Shown in pieces: positions 42,049 through 50,910 of a stretch of DNA of 64,000 nt (positions are counted from its first letter, which is position 1; every line of letters starts with the position of its first letter). The DNA is from Jiangella alkaliphila (GTDB lineage: Bacteria; Actinomycetota; Actinomycetes; Jiangellales; Jiangellaceae). The notes beneath the pieces are model-generated. The model did not search any database, was not told the origin of the DNA, and was given only the letters and a program-made list of their open reading frames with translations. Both the position numbers and the translations under genes were made by a program. Where the stretch lies: NCBI RefSeq assembly GCF_900105925.1, contig NZ_LT629791.1:7410001-7474000 (forward strand). Reading direction: 5' to 3'.

Positions 42049-43251
42049 CTACTCGGTCGACGCGAAGAGGGTCTGACGAGCGTGATCGACCGCGGTCAGG
42101 ACGGCACCGCGGAGGACGGGGGCGCCGGGGACGGTCGTGGGGACGACGCGGGGGTTGACCGGGGCGATGCGCGCGACGTCGTCGCCGACCATCTCGCACA
42201 ACCGCACCCCACCCGCCGCCCCCACCTCACCGGCCACGACCACCAGCGCCGGGTCGACCACCGTGCACACGGACGCCACACCGAGCGCCAGCCGGTGCGA
42301 GAACGCCTGCAGGAAACCGTCCGCCGCGGCGCCACCGCCGGCCAGCGCGGCCCGGACCGCCGCGGCCGCGCCGTCGGCCGGAATGCCGTACTCCGCCGCC
42401 AGCTCGTCGACCGCGCCGGCGCCGACGAGCGCCTGGAACGCGCCCTTCGCCGGCCGTTCGACGCTGGCCGGGGACGGGACGCCGGGCATCGGGAGGTAGC
42501 CGATCTCGCCGGCCGCTCCGGTCGCACCGCGATGCAGGTGACCGCTGAGCACGACCGCGAGACCGACACCACGCCCAATCCACAGCAGCACCATGTCGTC
42601 GACGTCGCGACCAGCGCCGACCGAGCGTTCGGCGACGGCGGCCAGGTTGACGTCGTTCTCGAACGTGACGTCGCAGCCGAGGTCGGCGGAGAGCAGGTCG
42701 CGCATGCCGCGGTGCCAGCCGGGGAGGTCGAAGGAGAGCTCGATGTCGCCGGTCGACGGGTCGACGACACCGGGCATGCCGATGACGACGTCGTCGACCT
42801 CGGCGAGGGTGATGCCGGCCTCGGCGGCCGCGGCCAGCGCCATGTCGTGCACGAGCCGGCGCGAGTCGGCGCCGCCCACCGCGGTGATCTCGGCCGCCAC
42901 CGGGGCCGTCACCGAGCCGATGACCGCGCCGGTGACGTCGGCGACGGCGGCCTCGGCGACGTCGGGGTTGAGCTCGACGCCGATGGAGTAGGTGCAGCCG
43001 GGCCGGACGGCGTACAGCTCGGCGTTGGGGCCGCGGCCGGCCGACCGGGTGCCGACGACCTCGACGAGGTCGCGGTCCTGCAGCCGCGCGAGCAGCTGCG
43101 ACGCGGTCACCTTGGACAGTCCGGTCATGCGGCCGAGGTCGACCCGGGTCAGCGGCCCGGCGTCGAGCAACAGCTCGAGCGCGCTGCGGTCGTTCATCGC
43201 CCGCAGCAGGCTCGGGGTGCCAGGTCGTTGCGACACGTCTGCTCGCTCCAT
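42049..43251 (-). CDS. ROK-family transcriptional repressor (NagC/XylR type)
   Basis: The 400-residue protein has an N-terminal winged helix (SALELLLDAGPLTRVDLGRMTGLSKVTASQLLARLQ) and a ROK sugar-kinase-like domain with VVIGMPGVVD, FENDVNLAA, and GATGAAGEIGYLPM. The usual Cys-rich zinc motif (CGCxGCxE) is missing from its expected place, and the region reads PGVPSPASVERP. It should sense a sugar and control the uptake operon downstream. Palindromes with GGAA/TTCC arms lie at its own start and upstream of the binding-protein gene. Confidence 0.88.
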   Translation of the reverse strand: MERADVSQRPGTPSLLRAMNDRSALELLLDAGPLTRVDLGRMTGLSKVTASQLLARLQDRDLVEVVGTRSAGRGPNAELYAVRPGCTYSIGVELNPDVAEAAVADVTGAVIGSVTAPVAAEITAVGGADSRRLVHDMALAAAAEAGITLAEVDDVVIGMPGVVDPSTGDIELSFDLPGWHRGMRDLLSADLGCDVTFENDVNLAAVAERSVGAGRDVDDMVLLWIGRGVGLAVVLSGHLHRGATGAAGEIGYLPMPGVPSPASVERPAKGAFQALVGAGAVDELAAEYGIPADGAAAAVRAALAGGGAAADGFLQAFSHRLALGVASVCTVVDPALVVVAGEVGAAGGVRLCEMVGDDVARIAPVNPRVVPTTVPGAPVLRGAVLTAVDHARQTLFASTE

Positions 43252-43252
43252 C

Positions 43253-43269
43253 CGGAAAGAGACCTTCCG
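43253..43269. promoter_or_regulatory. ROK repressor operator, site 2 (ROK gene)
   Basis: CGGAAAGAGACCTTCCG has arms CGGAA and TTCCG, same spacing as site 1. It ends 2 bases before the ATG of the ROK gene, consistent with autoregulation. Confidence 0.6.
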
Positions 43270-43328
43270 ATGAAAAGTATTACCGATCCGGAGCCGGCCC
43301 GCGCGACACGGCGCTCTAGGGTCGCAGC

Positions 43329-44030
43329 ATGACCGACCCGGTCTTCCTCATCACCGGCGCCTCGCGCGGCATCGGCGCGGCCGTCGCCCGCCGCGCCGCG
43401 GCCGCCGGCTACCGGCTCGTCCTGGTCGGCCGCACGCCCGGCCCGCTCGAGGCCCTGGCCGGCGAACTCGGCGGGCCGTCCCGCGCCGTCGCCCGCACCG
43501 CCGACGTCACCGACTGGACCGCGCTGACCAGCGTCGTCGCGGAGGCCGAGGAGCGGTGGGGACGCCTCGACGCCGTCCTCGCCAACGCCGGCGCGAGCGT
43601 CGTCACGTCCTTCCTGGGCGACGGCGGAGCGCCACCGGAGGAGTGGCGCGACCTCGTGCTGACGAACGTCTACGGCCCGGCGCTGACCGCCCGCGCGACC
43701 CTGCCGGCGTTGCGCCGAACGCAAGGCCACCTGCTGCTCACCGGATCCGCCGCCGGGCGTGGCGTCCGGCCCGGCAATCTGTACTCGGCCACCAAGTGGG
43801 CGGTCACCGGGCTGGCGCAGGCGATCCGCGCGGAGTGCATCGGCACCGGCATCCGGGTCACGCTGCTGCAACCGGGGCTCGTCGACACCGAGTCGATCCC
43901 GCCGAGCCGCGCGAACGACCCGAAACTGGACGCCGACGACGTCGCCGCGGCGGTGCTCTACGCGGTCGGGCAGCCGCCGCACGTGGACGTCAACGAGATC
44001 ATCGTCCGGCCGGTCGGCCAGCGGAATTGA
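43329..44030 (+). CDS. Short-chain dehydrogenase/reductase (SDR)
   Basis: The 233-residue protein has the classical NAD(P)-binding start FLITGASRGIGAAVARR, NAGASVV (second motif), LLLTGSAAGRG with the catalytic Ser, and YSATKWAV (Tyr-x-x-x-Lys). A basic residue after strand 2 (VGRTPG) suggests NADP. The substrate is unknown. It is divergent from the ROK gene. The condensin-like cassette starts 43 bases after its stop on the same strand, so read-through is possible. Confidence 0.88.
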   Translation: MTDPVFLITGASRGIGAAVARRAAAAGYRLVLVGRTPGPLEALAGELGGPSRAVARTADVTDWTALTSVVAEAEERWGRLDAVLANAGASVVTSFLGDGGAPPEEWRDLVLTNVYGPALTARATLPALRRTQGHLLLTGSAAGRGVRPGNLYSATKWAVTGLAQAIRAECIGTGIRVTLLQPGLVDTESIPPSRANDPKLDADDVAAAVLYAVGQPPHVDVNEIIVRPVGQRN

Positions 44031-44073
44031 GTCGGTTGGACAGCCGCCCCATCTCGGATGGCATGCTGTCCCG

Positions 44074-45282
44074 ATGACCGCCGGACCCGAGCTGACGTTG
44101 GACCAGCTCGCCGGCGACGCCGCCGTCGAGCGGCTCTACCGGCAGGTCTTCGCGGTACTGGCGCGCGAGTCCGGCGCGATGATCAGCGACCTCGAACTGC
44201 TCGACGTCGACGAGGCGATCCTCGACGCGTTCGCCGACGCCGGGCGCGACGGACTCACCGTCGACCAGGCGGTCGCCGCGTGCCGGCCGATCGACCCGGG
44301 CCTGATCCACCGCCGGTTCGAGGTGCTGCGCGAGTACGGCGCCATCAGCAAGGTCGTCGAGCGCCCGAACGAGCGGTTCCACCGGGCGGCGTTCGCGCCG
44401 TACGTCATGCTGCTGTTCCTGCGCCGGCTGGCCGAGCAAGGCGGCCAGGCCGAGCTGCACCAGCTGCTGACGCTCGAGCACGTCAGCGTCACCGCGCCCG
44501 ACGCCGAGCCCGCGACCGGGCAGACCACGATCAGCAGGCTGACCAGGATCTTCCGCCATCTCGGCAACGAGCTGGCCATCCTCGCCGCGGGCAGCACCGC
44601 CGAGCAGCTGGGCGACCACGCGCAGCTGCTGTGGGGCAACAAGGGCCTGATCAGCCAGGCCGAAGAGGTCCACACCGTCGTGCTGGGCCGCTGGCCGCAG
44701 CTGGACCGCGAGTGCACCGCGCTGCGGGTCGCGCTGGCCGCGTACGGCGATGCCGTCGAGAAGGCGGCCGGGCGGCTGATCGAGCGGGCCGGGACGACGC
44801 GGGCGCTCGGGCTGCTGTCGGCGGAAACGTGGCTCAGCTACGCGCGAACGGCCGACGAGGACGACCTCGCCGGGGTGCTCGACACGTTCGTCTTCGACGC
44901 GCCGGCGCCGTGGTTCTCGCCGAACCTGCTCACCGAGGCGGTCGAGAGCGGCCGCGGCGCCAACACCGTCAGGCAGCCGCCGCCCCGCCCCGAGGGCACC
45001 ACGGCGCCGCCGCCCGACGACGTACGCCCCGCCGACGACGCCGCGAGCCTGCGCGAGACGGCCGAACGGCTGCTGCGCGAGGGCGACGCCGTGGCCGTGA
45101 CGGCCGTGCTCGACGACGCCGGCGACTGGCTCGCCGCCCGCCGGCTGCTCGCCGACCTCACCGCCGCGCACCATCATCCCGACCTCGCGTACGAGCTGAC
45201 CTGGTCCGACGGCCTCCGCGTCGACCCCGGCGGCGACCTGTCGTGGGTGTCCGACGGGACCTTCCGGCGGGCCGCGGGCTGA
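44074..45282 (+). CDS. Kleisin-like subunit of an SMC/Wadjet-like complex (putative)
   Basis: The 402-residue protein begins MTAGPELTLDQLAGDAAVER and is mostly helical, with a winged-helix-like stretch in residues 55-110 (GLTVDQAVAACRPIDPGLIHRRFEVLREYGAIS) and long helices to about 290, then a flexible Pro-rich linker (RQPPPRPEGTTAPPP) and a C-terminal small domain. This order, winged helix - helical neck - linker - C-terminal domain, is that of MukF/MksF/JetA kleisins that close an SMC ring. The identity rests mainly on the operon: its stop overlaps the next start, and an SMC-like ATPase is last. No direct family motif was recognised. Confidence 0.55.
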   Translation: MTAGPELTLDQLAGDAAVERLYRQVFAVLARESGAMISDLELLDVDEAILDAFADAGRDGLTVDQAVAACRPIDPGLIHRRFEVLREYGAISKVVERPNERFHRAAFAPYVMLLFLRRLAEQGGQAELHQLLTLEHVSVTAPDAEPATGQTTISRLTRIFRHLGNELAILAAGSTAEQLGDHAQLLWGNKGLISQAEEVHTVVLGRWPQLDRECTALRVALAAYGDAVEKAAGRLIERAGTTRALGLLSAETWLSYARTADEDDLAGVLDTFVFDAPAPWFSPNLLTEAVESGRGANTVRQPPPRPEGTTAPPPDDVRPADDAASLRETAERLLREGDAVAVTAVLDDAGDWLAARRLLADLTAAHHHPDLAYELTWSDGLRVDPGGDLSWVSDGTFRRAAG

Positions 45283-45815
45283 TGAGCGTCGACGACACCG
45301 CCCTGTGGTGGGCGCGGCACCGCGCGGCCGGACCGCAGCGCGTCCCGCCCGCAAGCGCCCACCCGACCGGCATGATCCGCCTGGTCGAGCCGGACGCGAG
45401 CGCCGTCTGGCTGCTGCCCGGGCTGCCCGACAACGCCCGCCCGGACGTGCTCGACGAGCTCGGGCTGCCGGGCGTCGCCGTCGACCAGCCGAACGACACC
45501 GCCCGCGTGCTCGCGGCCTGCCTGCGCTGCTGCTGGACGGAGCCGAGCGGGCCGGTCTGGCCCGCCGTGCCGGCGCCGTTCGACCACGTCATCGGCGTGT
45601 TCCGGGCCATCACCGGCAGCCGCGACGAGCGCGCGCTGCACGCCGCCGCGATGGGCGCGGTCCGCCGGCTGGCCGGCGCCGGCTGGGTGCTGTTCGACGA
45701 GGACACCCGCGTCGTCCGGCTCGGGCCGCGGGTCGCGTCGTGGACGGCCGCCGAGCTGAGCACCCTGCGCGAGCTGTGGCGGTCGCTGCCCGCACCACCG
45801 GCGGGGGCCACATGA
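45282..45815 (+). CDS. Unknown 177-residue protein in the SMC-like cassette
   Basis: It begins MSVDDTALWWARHRAAGPQR and has no motif I know. WLLPGLPDNARPDVLDELGLPG and FDHVIGVFRAITG are hydrophobic blocks; the end, RLAGAGWVLFDEDTRVVRLGP, resembles the wing strands of a winged helix. The gene overlaps both neighbours (ATG within the previous stop, and ATGA with the next), so it is translated with them. Wadjet and MksBEF operons have no gene at this place, so this may be an accessory subunit specific to this variant, perhaps a split-off kleisin or second KITE. Confidence 0.6.
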   Translation: MSVDDTALWWARHRAAGPQRVPPASAHPTGMIRLVEPDASAVWLLPGLPDNARPDVLDELGLPGVAVDQPNDTARVLAACLRCCWTEPSGPVWPAVPAPFDHVIGVFRAITGSRDERALHAAAMGAVRRLAGAGWVLFDEDTRVVRLGPRVASWTAAELSTLRELWRSLPAPPAGAT

Positions 45816-46483
45816 CCACGGTCTTCGACAGCGCCCTCGCCGAGCTGAACGAGCGGCACCGCGACGAGGTGCTGGCCGCGTTCGCCGCGCTGGAGCACGG
45901 CCGCGAGCCGGTCGCCGAGGCGCAGCTCCTGGCGCTGCGCGACGCGACCGTCCGCCGCGACCTGCAACGCCTGCTGTACCGGCTCGGCCGCACGCTGGTC
46001 CGGGTCGGCAGCACGCACTGGACGTCCGGGTTCCGCGACGACGTCACCGAGCAGCTGGCCGCCGAGGGCGCCACGGCGCAGTCGCGCACCGACCGCGCCG
46101 TCCTGGTCCTGGTGCTGGTCCACTCGGTCGCGATCCCGCGCAGCCAGGGGCTGGTCAGCGGCGACTCGTGGACGTCGGCGCACCCGACGTCGGTCGACGA
46201 GCTGACGCGGTACACGCAGCTGCCGCGCGGCGAGATCCGGCCCGCGCTGCAACGGCTGCGGGCCGCCGGGCTGGTGCAGATCGCGCCGCCGCGCGGGAGG
46301 TCCGCCGTCGTCGACGGCCCCGCCTACCTGCCCGGACCCGCGCTGCACCGGCTGACGAAGGCCGCTCGCGAGCGGCTGGAGCACGAGCTGATCCTGGCCG
46401 CCGCGCCGGACAGCCCGCTGGCCGCGGCCATCCGCGCGCGCCGCCCCCCAGAACGGCCCCCAGAGAGGAACGGCGACACGTGA
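45812..46483 (+). CDS. KITE-like winged-helix subunit of the SMC-like complex (putative)
   Basis: The 223-residue protein starts with MTTVFDSALAELNERHRDEV and carries a winged helix in its C-terminal half: SVDELTRYTQLPRGEIRPALQRLRAAGLVQIAPPRG. The position right before the SMC-like gene and the size agree with JetB/MksE/MukE subunits, which bind the kleisin and DNA. It ends in a basic, Pro-rich tail. Stop and next start overlap (GTGA). Assignment by context and fold pattern only. Confidence 0.55.
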   Translation: MTTVFDSALAELNERHRDEVLAAFAALEHGREPVAEAQLLALRDATVRRDLQRLLYRLGRTLVRVGSTHWTSGFRDDVTEQLAAEGATAQSRTDRAVLVLVLVHSVAIPRSQGLVSGDSWTSAHPTSVDELTRYTQLPRGEIRPALQRLRAAGLVQIAPPRGRSAVVDGPAYLPGPALHRLTKAARERLEHELILAAAPDSPLAAAIRARRPPERPPERNGDT

Positions 46484-49400
46484 GCGCAGCCTTCGACGTC
46501 GTCGGCGAGCGGGTGCTCGTCGGCGTCCAGGTCGTCGACATCTCCCGGCTGTCCACCCACCCGGTCCCGATGATCGGCCAGGGGCTGGTCACCGTCGCCG
46601 GACAGGGCCCGAAGGACTCCAACGGCGCCGGGAAGTCCTCGTTCATCGCCGCGCTGAGCCTGCTGCACGCCGACGAGCAGTGGAAGCTGGCCAGCGGCGC
46701 CGCCGGCGCGGCCGAGCTGCTGTTCACCGCCGAGCTGGCCGCCCAGGAGGGCCGCTGGTCCAACGTCGACCGCGGCTACGTCATCGGCGTGTTCGCGCCG
46801 CCCGGCAGCGCGCCGCAGGACGACGCCGTCACCGTCTGGCTGCGGATCAACCGTAAGGCGCCCTACCTCGACCTGCGCTGGACCGGCGGGCTGCACGTGC
46901 CGTACGGCGCGACGGAGTCCGAGCGGGCCGCGCGCGTCGACGAGCTGTGGGCGCAGCTGCCGCGCAGCAACGGCAGGACCGACTTCCACGCCGGCCAGCT
47001 GTCGCGGGTGCTGTTCGGCCAGAACGCGCGCTGCGTGTCGTTCCTGTCGACGTCGGTGCGGTCCAGCCAGGCGGCGAACCTGCTGGCCCAGCCGCTCAAC
47101 GACCTCCCGCCGCACCGGATCTTCGACGCGATCGCCACGCTCACCGGGCTCGACCGCGAGCTGGAGCACGAGCAGGTGCTGCGCTCGGCCGAGCACCGGC
47201 ACCGCAGCGAGGTCGAGGAGACCGAGCGGCAGATCGCCGACTGGGAGGGCGAGGTCGCCGTCATCGAGGCCGGCATCGCCCGCCGGCTCGCGGCCCGCGA
47301 GCTGCTCGGCGACGCCCGGACGGCGTGGCGGTCGCGGTGCGCGCGGCACCTGCTCGACGGCGTCGAGCGGACGGCCGAGCTGCGTCAGGCGCTGGCCGAG
47401 CTGGACGACTCCGAGGCAGCGCTGCGCCAGGAGCTCGACGCGGTCGAGGACCGGCTGGCGGCGCTGACCGACGACGACGAGTCCGCGCGCCGGTTCGAGG
47501 CGGCTCAGCGCAAGCGCAACGAGCTGATCGCCCGCGACCGCGAGCTGGAGGCGGCCCTGCTGGCCGCCACCCAGCACCTCGATCGTCTGACGACGACGCA
47601 GCGGCAGCTCCTCGACGAGGCACGCGCCGCCGACGGCCGCACGTCCGACACCGCAGCCGCGGAGCTGGCGCAGGCGCGGACCGCGCTGGAGGAGGCCATC
47701 GCGGCGCAGGCCGTCGCCCGGGCCGCGGCGACCGAGGCGGCCCGCCGCGTGACGGCGGCCGAGTCAGGCGACGACGTCGCAGCCGAGCAGGTCGAACGGC
47801 TGCGCGCGGCCGGTCTCGACGCCGCCGCGCTGGTCGACGTCGTCGCCGTCGACCCCGCCGAGCGGAAGGTCTGGGAGCCGCGGCTGTCCCCGTACCGCGA
47901 GGCCGTCGTGGTCGGCCGGAAGGACGCGGCCAAGGCGGCGAAGGCACTGGCCGGCCTGCCCGGATCGCTGCTGGTCCTGGCCGACGGCGACCGCGACCTC
48001 ACGACGTTCCTCGACGCCGTCGCCGCCCGGGCCGGCAAGGGCGCCGTCGTCGACGAGGCCGCCGGCGTGCTGGCCATCGGCGGGTTCGCCGAGCCGATCA
48101 CCGGTCAGCCGGCCCGCGTCGCCGCCGCGCAGGAGGCGCACTGCGAGCTGACCACGTCCCTCGACGCCGCGACCGCCGTGGTCGAGCAGGCCCGGACGGC
48201 GCTGGCCCGCGCCGAGACCCGGGCCAAGGCGGCCGACGCGGCGCAGCGGGCCGACGGTCTGCAGGACGAGATCGGCGACCTGCGCGCGGCCAACGCCGAA
48301 CGTCAGGAGCACCGCGACGCGCTCGCCCCCGAGCTGACCGAGGCCGAGGCCGCGTACGCCCACGAGCTGGGCGTGCACAACTCGCGCGAGGAGCGCATCA
48401 CCAGCCTGCGCGACACCCGCAAGCGGCTGGCGTCGACGCTGCGCGACAAGGGGACCGAGCGGCTGGAGCTGATCGAGGAGCGCGACGGCCTCGCCCTGCT
48501 GGACCGGGAGAAGGCCTGGGGCGACTCCCCCGACGCCGCCCGCCGCTACCTCGTCGAGCTGCCGGACGACCTGCAGGCCCGCACGACCGCCGCCTGGGAC
48601 GAGGACGCCACCCGGCTGACGGACGAGGTCGCCGTCCGCTGCTTCCCGCCCGGCACGCCGCCGGAGGAGCTGACCGCGGAGCTGCGCGAGCTGCTCGTCA
48701 CGCCGAACTGGTCCGGCGCGGCGCTGGAGACGCGGGTGTCGCTGGTCGCGGCGCTGCTCCGGGCGCTGGACGGCCACCTGCGCGACCACGAGGACCACGA
48801 CCGGCACCAGCTCAAGCAGATCGCCGAGCAGCGAGCCCGGCGCACCGCCGACCTCGACGCCGCGCGGCTCGGGTACGGCGAGGCCGAGCAGACCGTCCGC
48901 GCGCACCGTACGTCGCTGGCGGCCGGCATCAAGACCATGCTCCGCAAGGTGGCCGCCGAGTTCGACCGCCTCGACCAGGAATACGGCGGCTACGGCGCCG
49001 GGCTGGACTACCCCGAGCCGGAGCCGCCGTCCGAGCCCGACAAGCCGTGGCGGTGGACCGTCAGCCCGAAGTGGCGGCGGGCCGAGGGCCAGCGGATGTC
49101 CGCGTACACGCTGCGCAGCAACACCGCCCAGATGGATGAGAAGGCGGTCAAGCTGGTCTGCGCCGCGGCGCTGGCCCGCGGCGGCGACCGGCCGCTGCTG
49201 CTGATCCTCGACGAGCTCGGCCGCAACCTCGGCAAGCAGCACCGCCGCGAGGCCGTCGCGCTGTTCGAGCGCATTGGCAACGACCACAACATCACCGTCG
49301 TCGGCGCGCTGCAGGACGACATGGAGCGCTACGCCATCGAGGCGTCCGGGCTCTACGTCAAGCTGCGGCGCCGCTCGGACACGATGGCCTACAACGAGGA

Positions 49401-49497
49401 GCCCGTGGTCGTCGGCAACGACGCCAACTCCGAGCGGGTCGAGCTGCTGCGCTCGTGGATGTCGTCCTACCGCCCCGGCACCCTCGACGTCGACTGA
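46480..49497 (+). CDS. SMC-like ATPase (JetC/MksB/MukB-type)
   Basis: The 1005-residue protein has a head domain with Walker A PKDSNGAGKSSF (about 44-55), two very long Ala/Glu/Arg-rich coiled-coil runs (about 220-440 and 550-840), a hinge-like globular part between them (near 450-545, PYREAVVVGRKDAAKAAKAL), and Walker B LLLILDEL (906-913) in the returning head. This is the layout of SMC proteins. The signature region before Walker B reads NTAQMDEKAVKL, and no LSGGQ is seen, so the ATPase is divergent. It would bind and loop DNA with the products of the three upstream genes. GTG start overlapping the previous stop. Confidence 0.78.
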   Translation: MSAAFDVVGERVLVGVQVVDISRLSTHPVPMIGQGLVTVAGQGPKDSNGAGKSSFIAALSLLHADEQWKLASGAAGAAELLFTAELAAQEGRWSNVDRGYVIGVFAPPGSAPQDDAVTVWLRINRKAPYLDLRWTGGLHVPYGATESERAARVDELWAQLPRSNGRTDFHAGQLSRVLFGQNARCVSFLSTSVRSSQAANLLAQPLNDLPPHRIFDAIATLTGLDRELEHEQVLRSAEHRHRSEVEETERQIADWEGEVAVIEAGIARRLAARELLGDARTAWRSRCARHLLDGVERTAELRQALAELDDSEAALRQELDAVEDRLAALTDDDESARRFEAAQRKRNELIARDRELEAALLAATQHLDRLTTTQRQLLDEARAADGRTSDTAAAELAQARTALEEAIAAQAVARAAATEAARRVTAAESGDDVAAEQVERLRAAGLDAAALVDVVAVDPAERKVWEPRLSPYREAVVVGRKDAAKAAKALAGLPGSLLVLADGDRDLTTFLDAVAARAGKGAVVDEAAGVLAIGGFAEPITGQPARVAAAQEAHCELTTSLDAATAVVEQARTALARAETRAKAADAAQRADGLQDEIGDLRAANAERQEHRDALAPELTEAEAAYAHELGVHNSREERITSLRDTRKRLASTLRDKGTERLELIEERDGLALLDREKAWGDSPDAARRYLVELPDDLQARTTAAWDEDATRLTDEVAVRCFPPGTPPEELTAELRELLVTPNWSGAALETRVSLVAALLRALDGHLRDHEDHDRHQLKQIAEQRARRTADLDAARLGYGEAEQTVRAHRTSLAAGIKTMLRKVAAEFDRLDQEYGGYGAGLDYPEPEPPSEPDKPWRWTVSPKWRRAEGQRMSAYTLRSNTAQMDEKAVKLVCAAALARGGDRPLLLILDELGRNLGKQHRREAVALFERIGNDHNITVVGALQDDMERYAIEASGLYVKLRRRSDTMAYNEEPVVVGNDANSERVELLRSWMSSYRPGTLDVD

Positions 49498-50432
49498 TGG
49501 AGCCGTACGCGCACGGCCTGCTCGACGCCGGCGACGGGCACCGCGTCTACTGGGAGGAGTGCGGCAACCCCGACGGCCGGCCCGCGGTCGTGCTGCACGG
49601 CGGACCGGGCAGCGGCTGCACGCCGGCGCACCGTTCCCTGTTCGACCCGGCGCTGTACCGCGTCGTGCTGCTCGACCAGCGCGGCTGCGGCCGCAGCACG
49701 CCGCGGGTCCTGGACCACCACGCCGACCTGTCCGCGAACCACACCTGGGCGCTGGTCGGCGACCTCGAGCGGCTGCGCGAGCACCTCGGTATCGACCGCT
49801 GGCTGGTGCTCGGCGGGTCGTGGGGCAGCACGCTGGGGCTGGCGTACGCGCAGGCCCACCCGGACCGCGTCACCGCGATGGTGCTGACCAGCGTCGCGCT
49901 GCTGCGTCCGGCCGACGACGACTGGCTCTACGGCGGCGGCGCCGGCCGGTTCTTCCCCGAGGCGTGGGCGGGGTTCAGCGCCCCAGCGCCGCGGGCGACT
50001 GGAGCCGCCGCGGTCTTCGACGCCTACCACCGGCTGCTGCACGACCCCGACCCCGCCGTCCGCGACGGTGCCGTCGCGGCCTGGTGCGCCTGGGAGGCGG
50101 CGACGCTGAGCCTGCACCCGGACCCGCACGCGGCCGAGGCGTTCGCCGACCCGCGGTTCGCGGCCACGTTCGTGCGGCTGGCCCTGCACTACTTCCGCCA
50201 CGGCGGCTGGCTCGCGGAGGACCAGCTGCTGCGCGACGCCGGCCGGCTGCGCGGCATCCCGGGCGTCCTGGTGGCCGGCCGCGCCGACGTGCAGACGCCG
50301 ATCCGCGCGGCGTGGGAGCTGGCCCGGGCCTGGCCCGACGCGCGGCTCGTCGTGGCCGACGGCGGGCACGCCTCCACCGGCGGGACGGTGGCCGCCGAGC
50401 TGCGCCGCGCCACCGCCGATCTCGCCGGCTGA
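49497..50432 (+). CDS. pip: Proline iminopeptidase (S33 alpha/beta hydrolase)
   Basis: The 311-residue protein has LHGGPGSGCTPAHRSLFDP (oxyanion loop), DQRGCGRSTP and the nucleophile elbow GGSWGS (Ser108), with Asp in AGRADVQTP and His in DGGHAS completing the triad. It removes N-terminal Pro from peptides in the cytoplasm. Its ATG lies within the stop of the SMC-like gene, so it is co-translated with that cassette, though its family has no known link to condensins. It is about 10 residues shorter than typical members. Confidence 0.88.
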   Translation: MEPYAHGLLDAGDGHRVYWEECGNPDGRPAVVLHGGPGSGCTPAHRSLFDPALYRVVLLDQRGCGRSTPRVLDHHADLSANHTWALVGDLERLREHLGIDRWLVLGGSWGSTLGLAYAQAHPDRVTAMVLTSVALLRPADDDWLYGGGAGRFFPEAWAGFSAPAPRATGAAAVFDAYHRLLHDPDPAVRDGAVAAWCAWEAATLSLHPDPHAAEAFADPRFAATFVRLALHYFRHGGWLAEDQLLRDAGRLRGIPGVLVAGRADVQTPIRAAWELARAWPDARLVVADGGHASTGGTVAAELRRATADLAG

Positions 50433-50474
50433 CAGCCGCGGGACGACGGCGCCGAGCCGACATACGCTCCAAGG

Positions 50475-50906
50475 GTGAGCACGCATGTGAACGACGCCGG
50501 CACCGTCCGCCGCCTCCTGACCACCCCTGCCACCTGGGCGGTCGTCGGCCTGTCGCAGAACCAGGAGCGCGCGGCGTACGGGGTCGCCCGGTTCGTCCGC
50601 GACCACCTCGGCATGACGATCGTGCCGGTGAACCTGCGCGGCGAGGACACGCTGGGCGAGACCGGCTACAAGACGCTGGCCGACGTGCCGGGACCGGTCG
50701 ACGTCGTGGACTGCTTCGTGAACAGCCGGCGGGTCGGCGAGGTGGTCGACGACGCCATCGCGGAGAAGGAGCGGCTCGGCATCACGGCCGTCTGGCTGCA
50801 GCTCGGGGTCATCGACGAACAGGCGGCGGAGCGGGCGAAGGCGGCCGGGCTGGAGGTCGTCATGGACACCTGCCCGGCCATCGAGGCGCCCCGCCTCGGC
50901 CTCTGA
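50475..50906 (+). CDS. CoA-binding (YccU/DUF1805-type Rossmann) protein
   Basis: The 143-residue protein reads TWAVVGLSQNQERAAYGVARFV, IVPVNLRGEDTLGETGYKTLADVPGPVDVVDCFVNS, VWLQLGVIDEQAAERAKAAGL and VVMDTCPAIE, all conserved in the single-domain CoA_binding_2 family (related to succinyl-CoA synthetase alpha). Function is unknown. The start is GTG. It may be in the same transcript as the iminopeptidase gene, 42 bases upstream. Confidence 0.87.
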   Translation: MSTHVNDAGTVRRLLTTPATWAVVGLSQNQERAAYGVARFVRDHLGMTIVPVNLRGEDTLGETGYKTLADVPGPVDVVDCFVNSRRVGEVVDDAIAEKERLGITAVWLQLGVIDEQAAERAKAAGLEVVMDTCPAIEAPRLGL

Positions 50907-50910
50907 CGCG

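Noticed and set aside
44074-49497. A full Wadjet (JetABCD) system
   Set aside because: No JetD/MksG toprim nuclease gene is present next to the cassette, so I call it Wadjet-like or MksBEF-like only.
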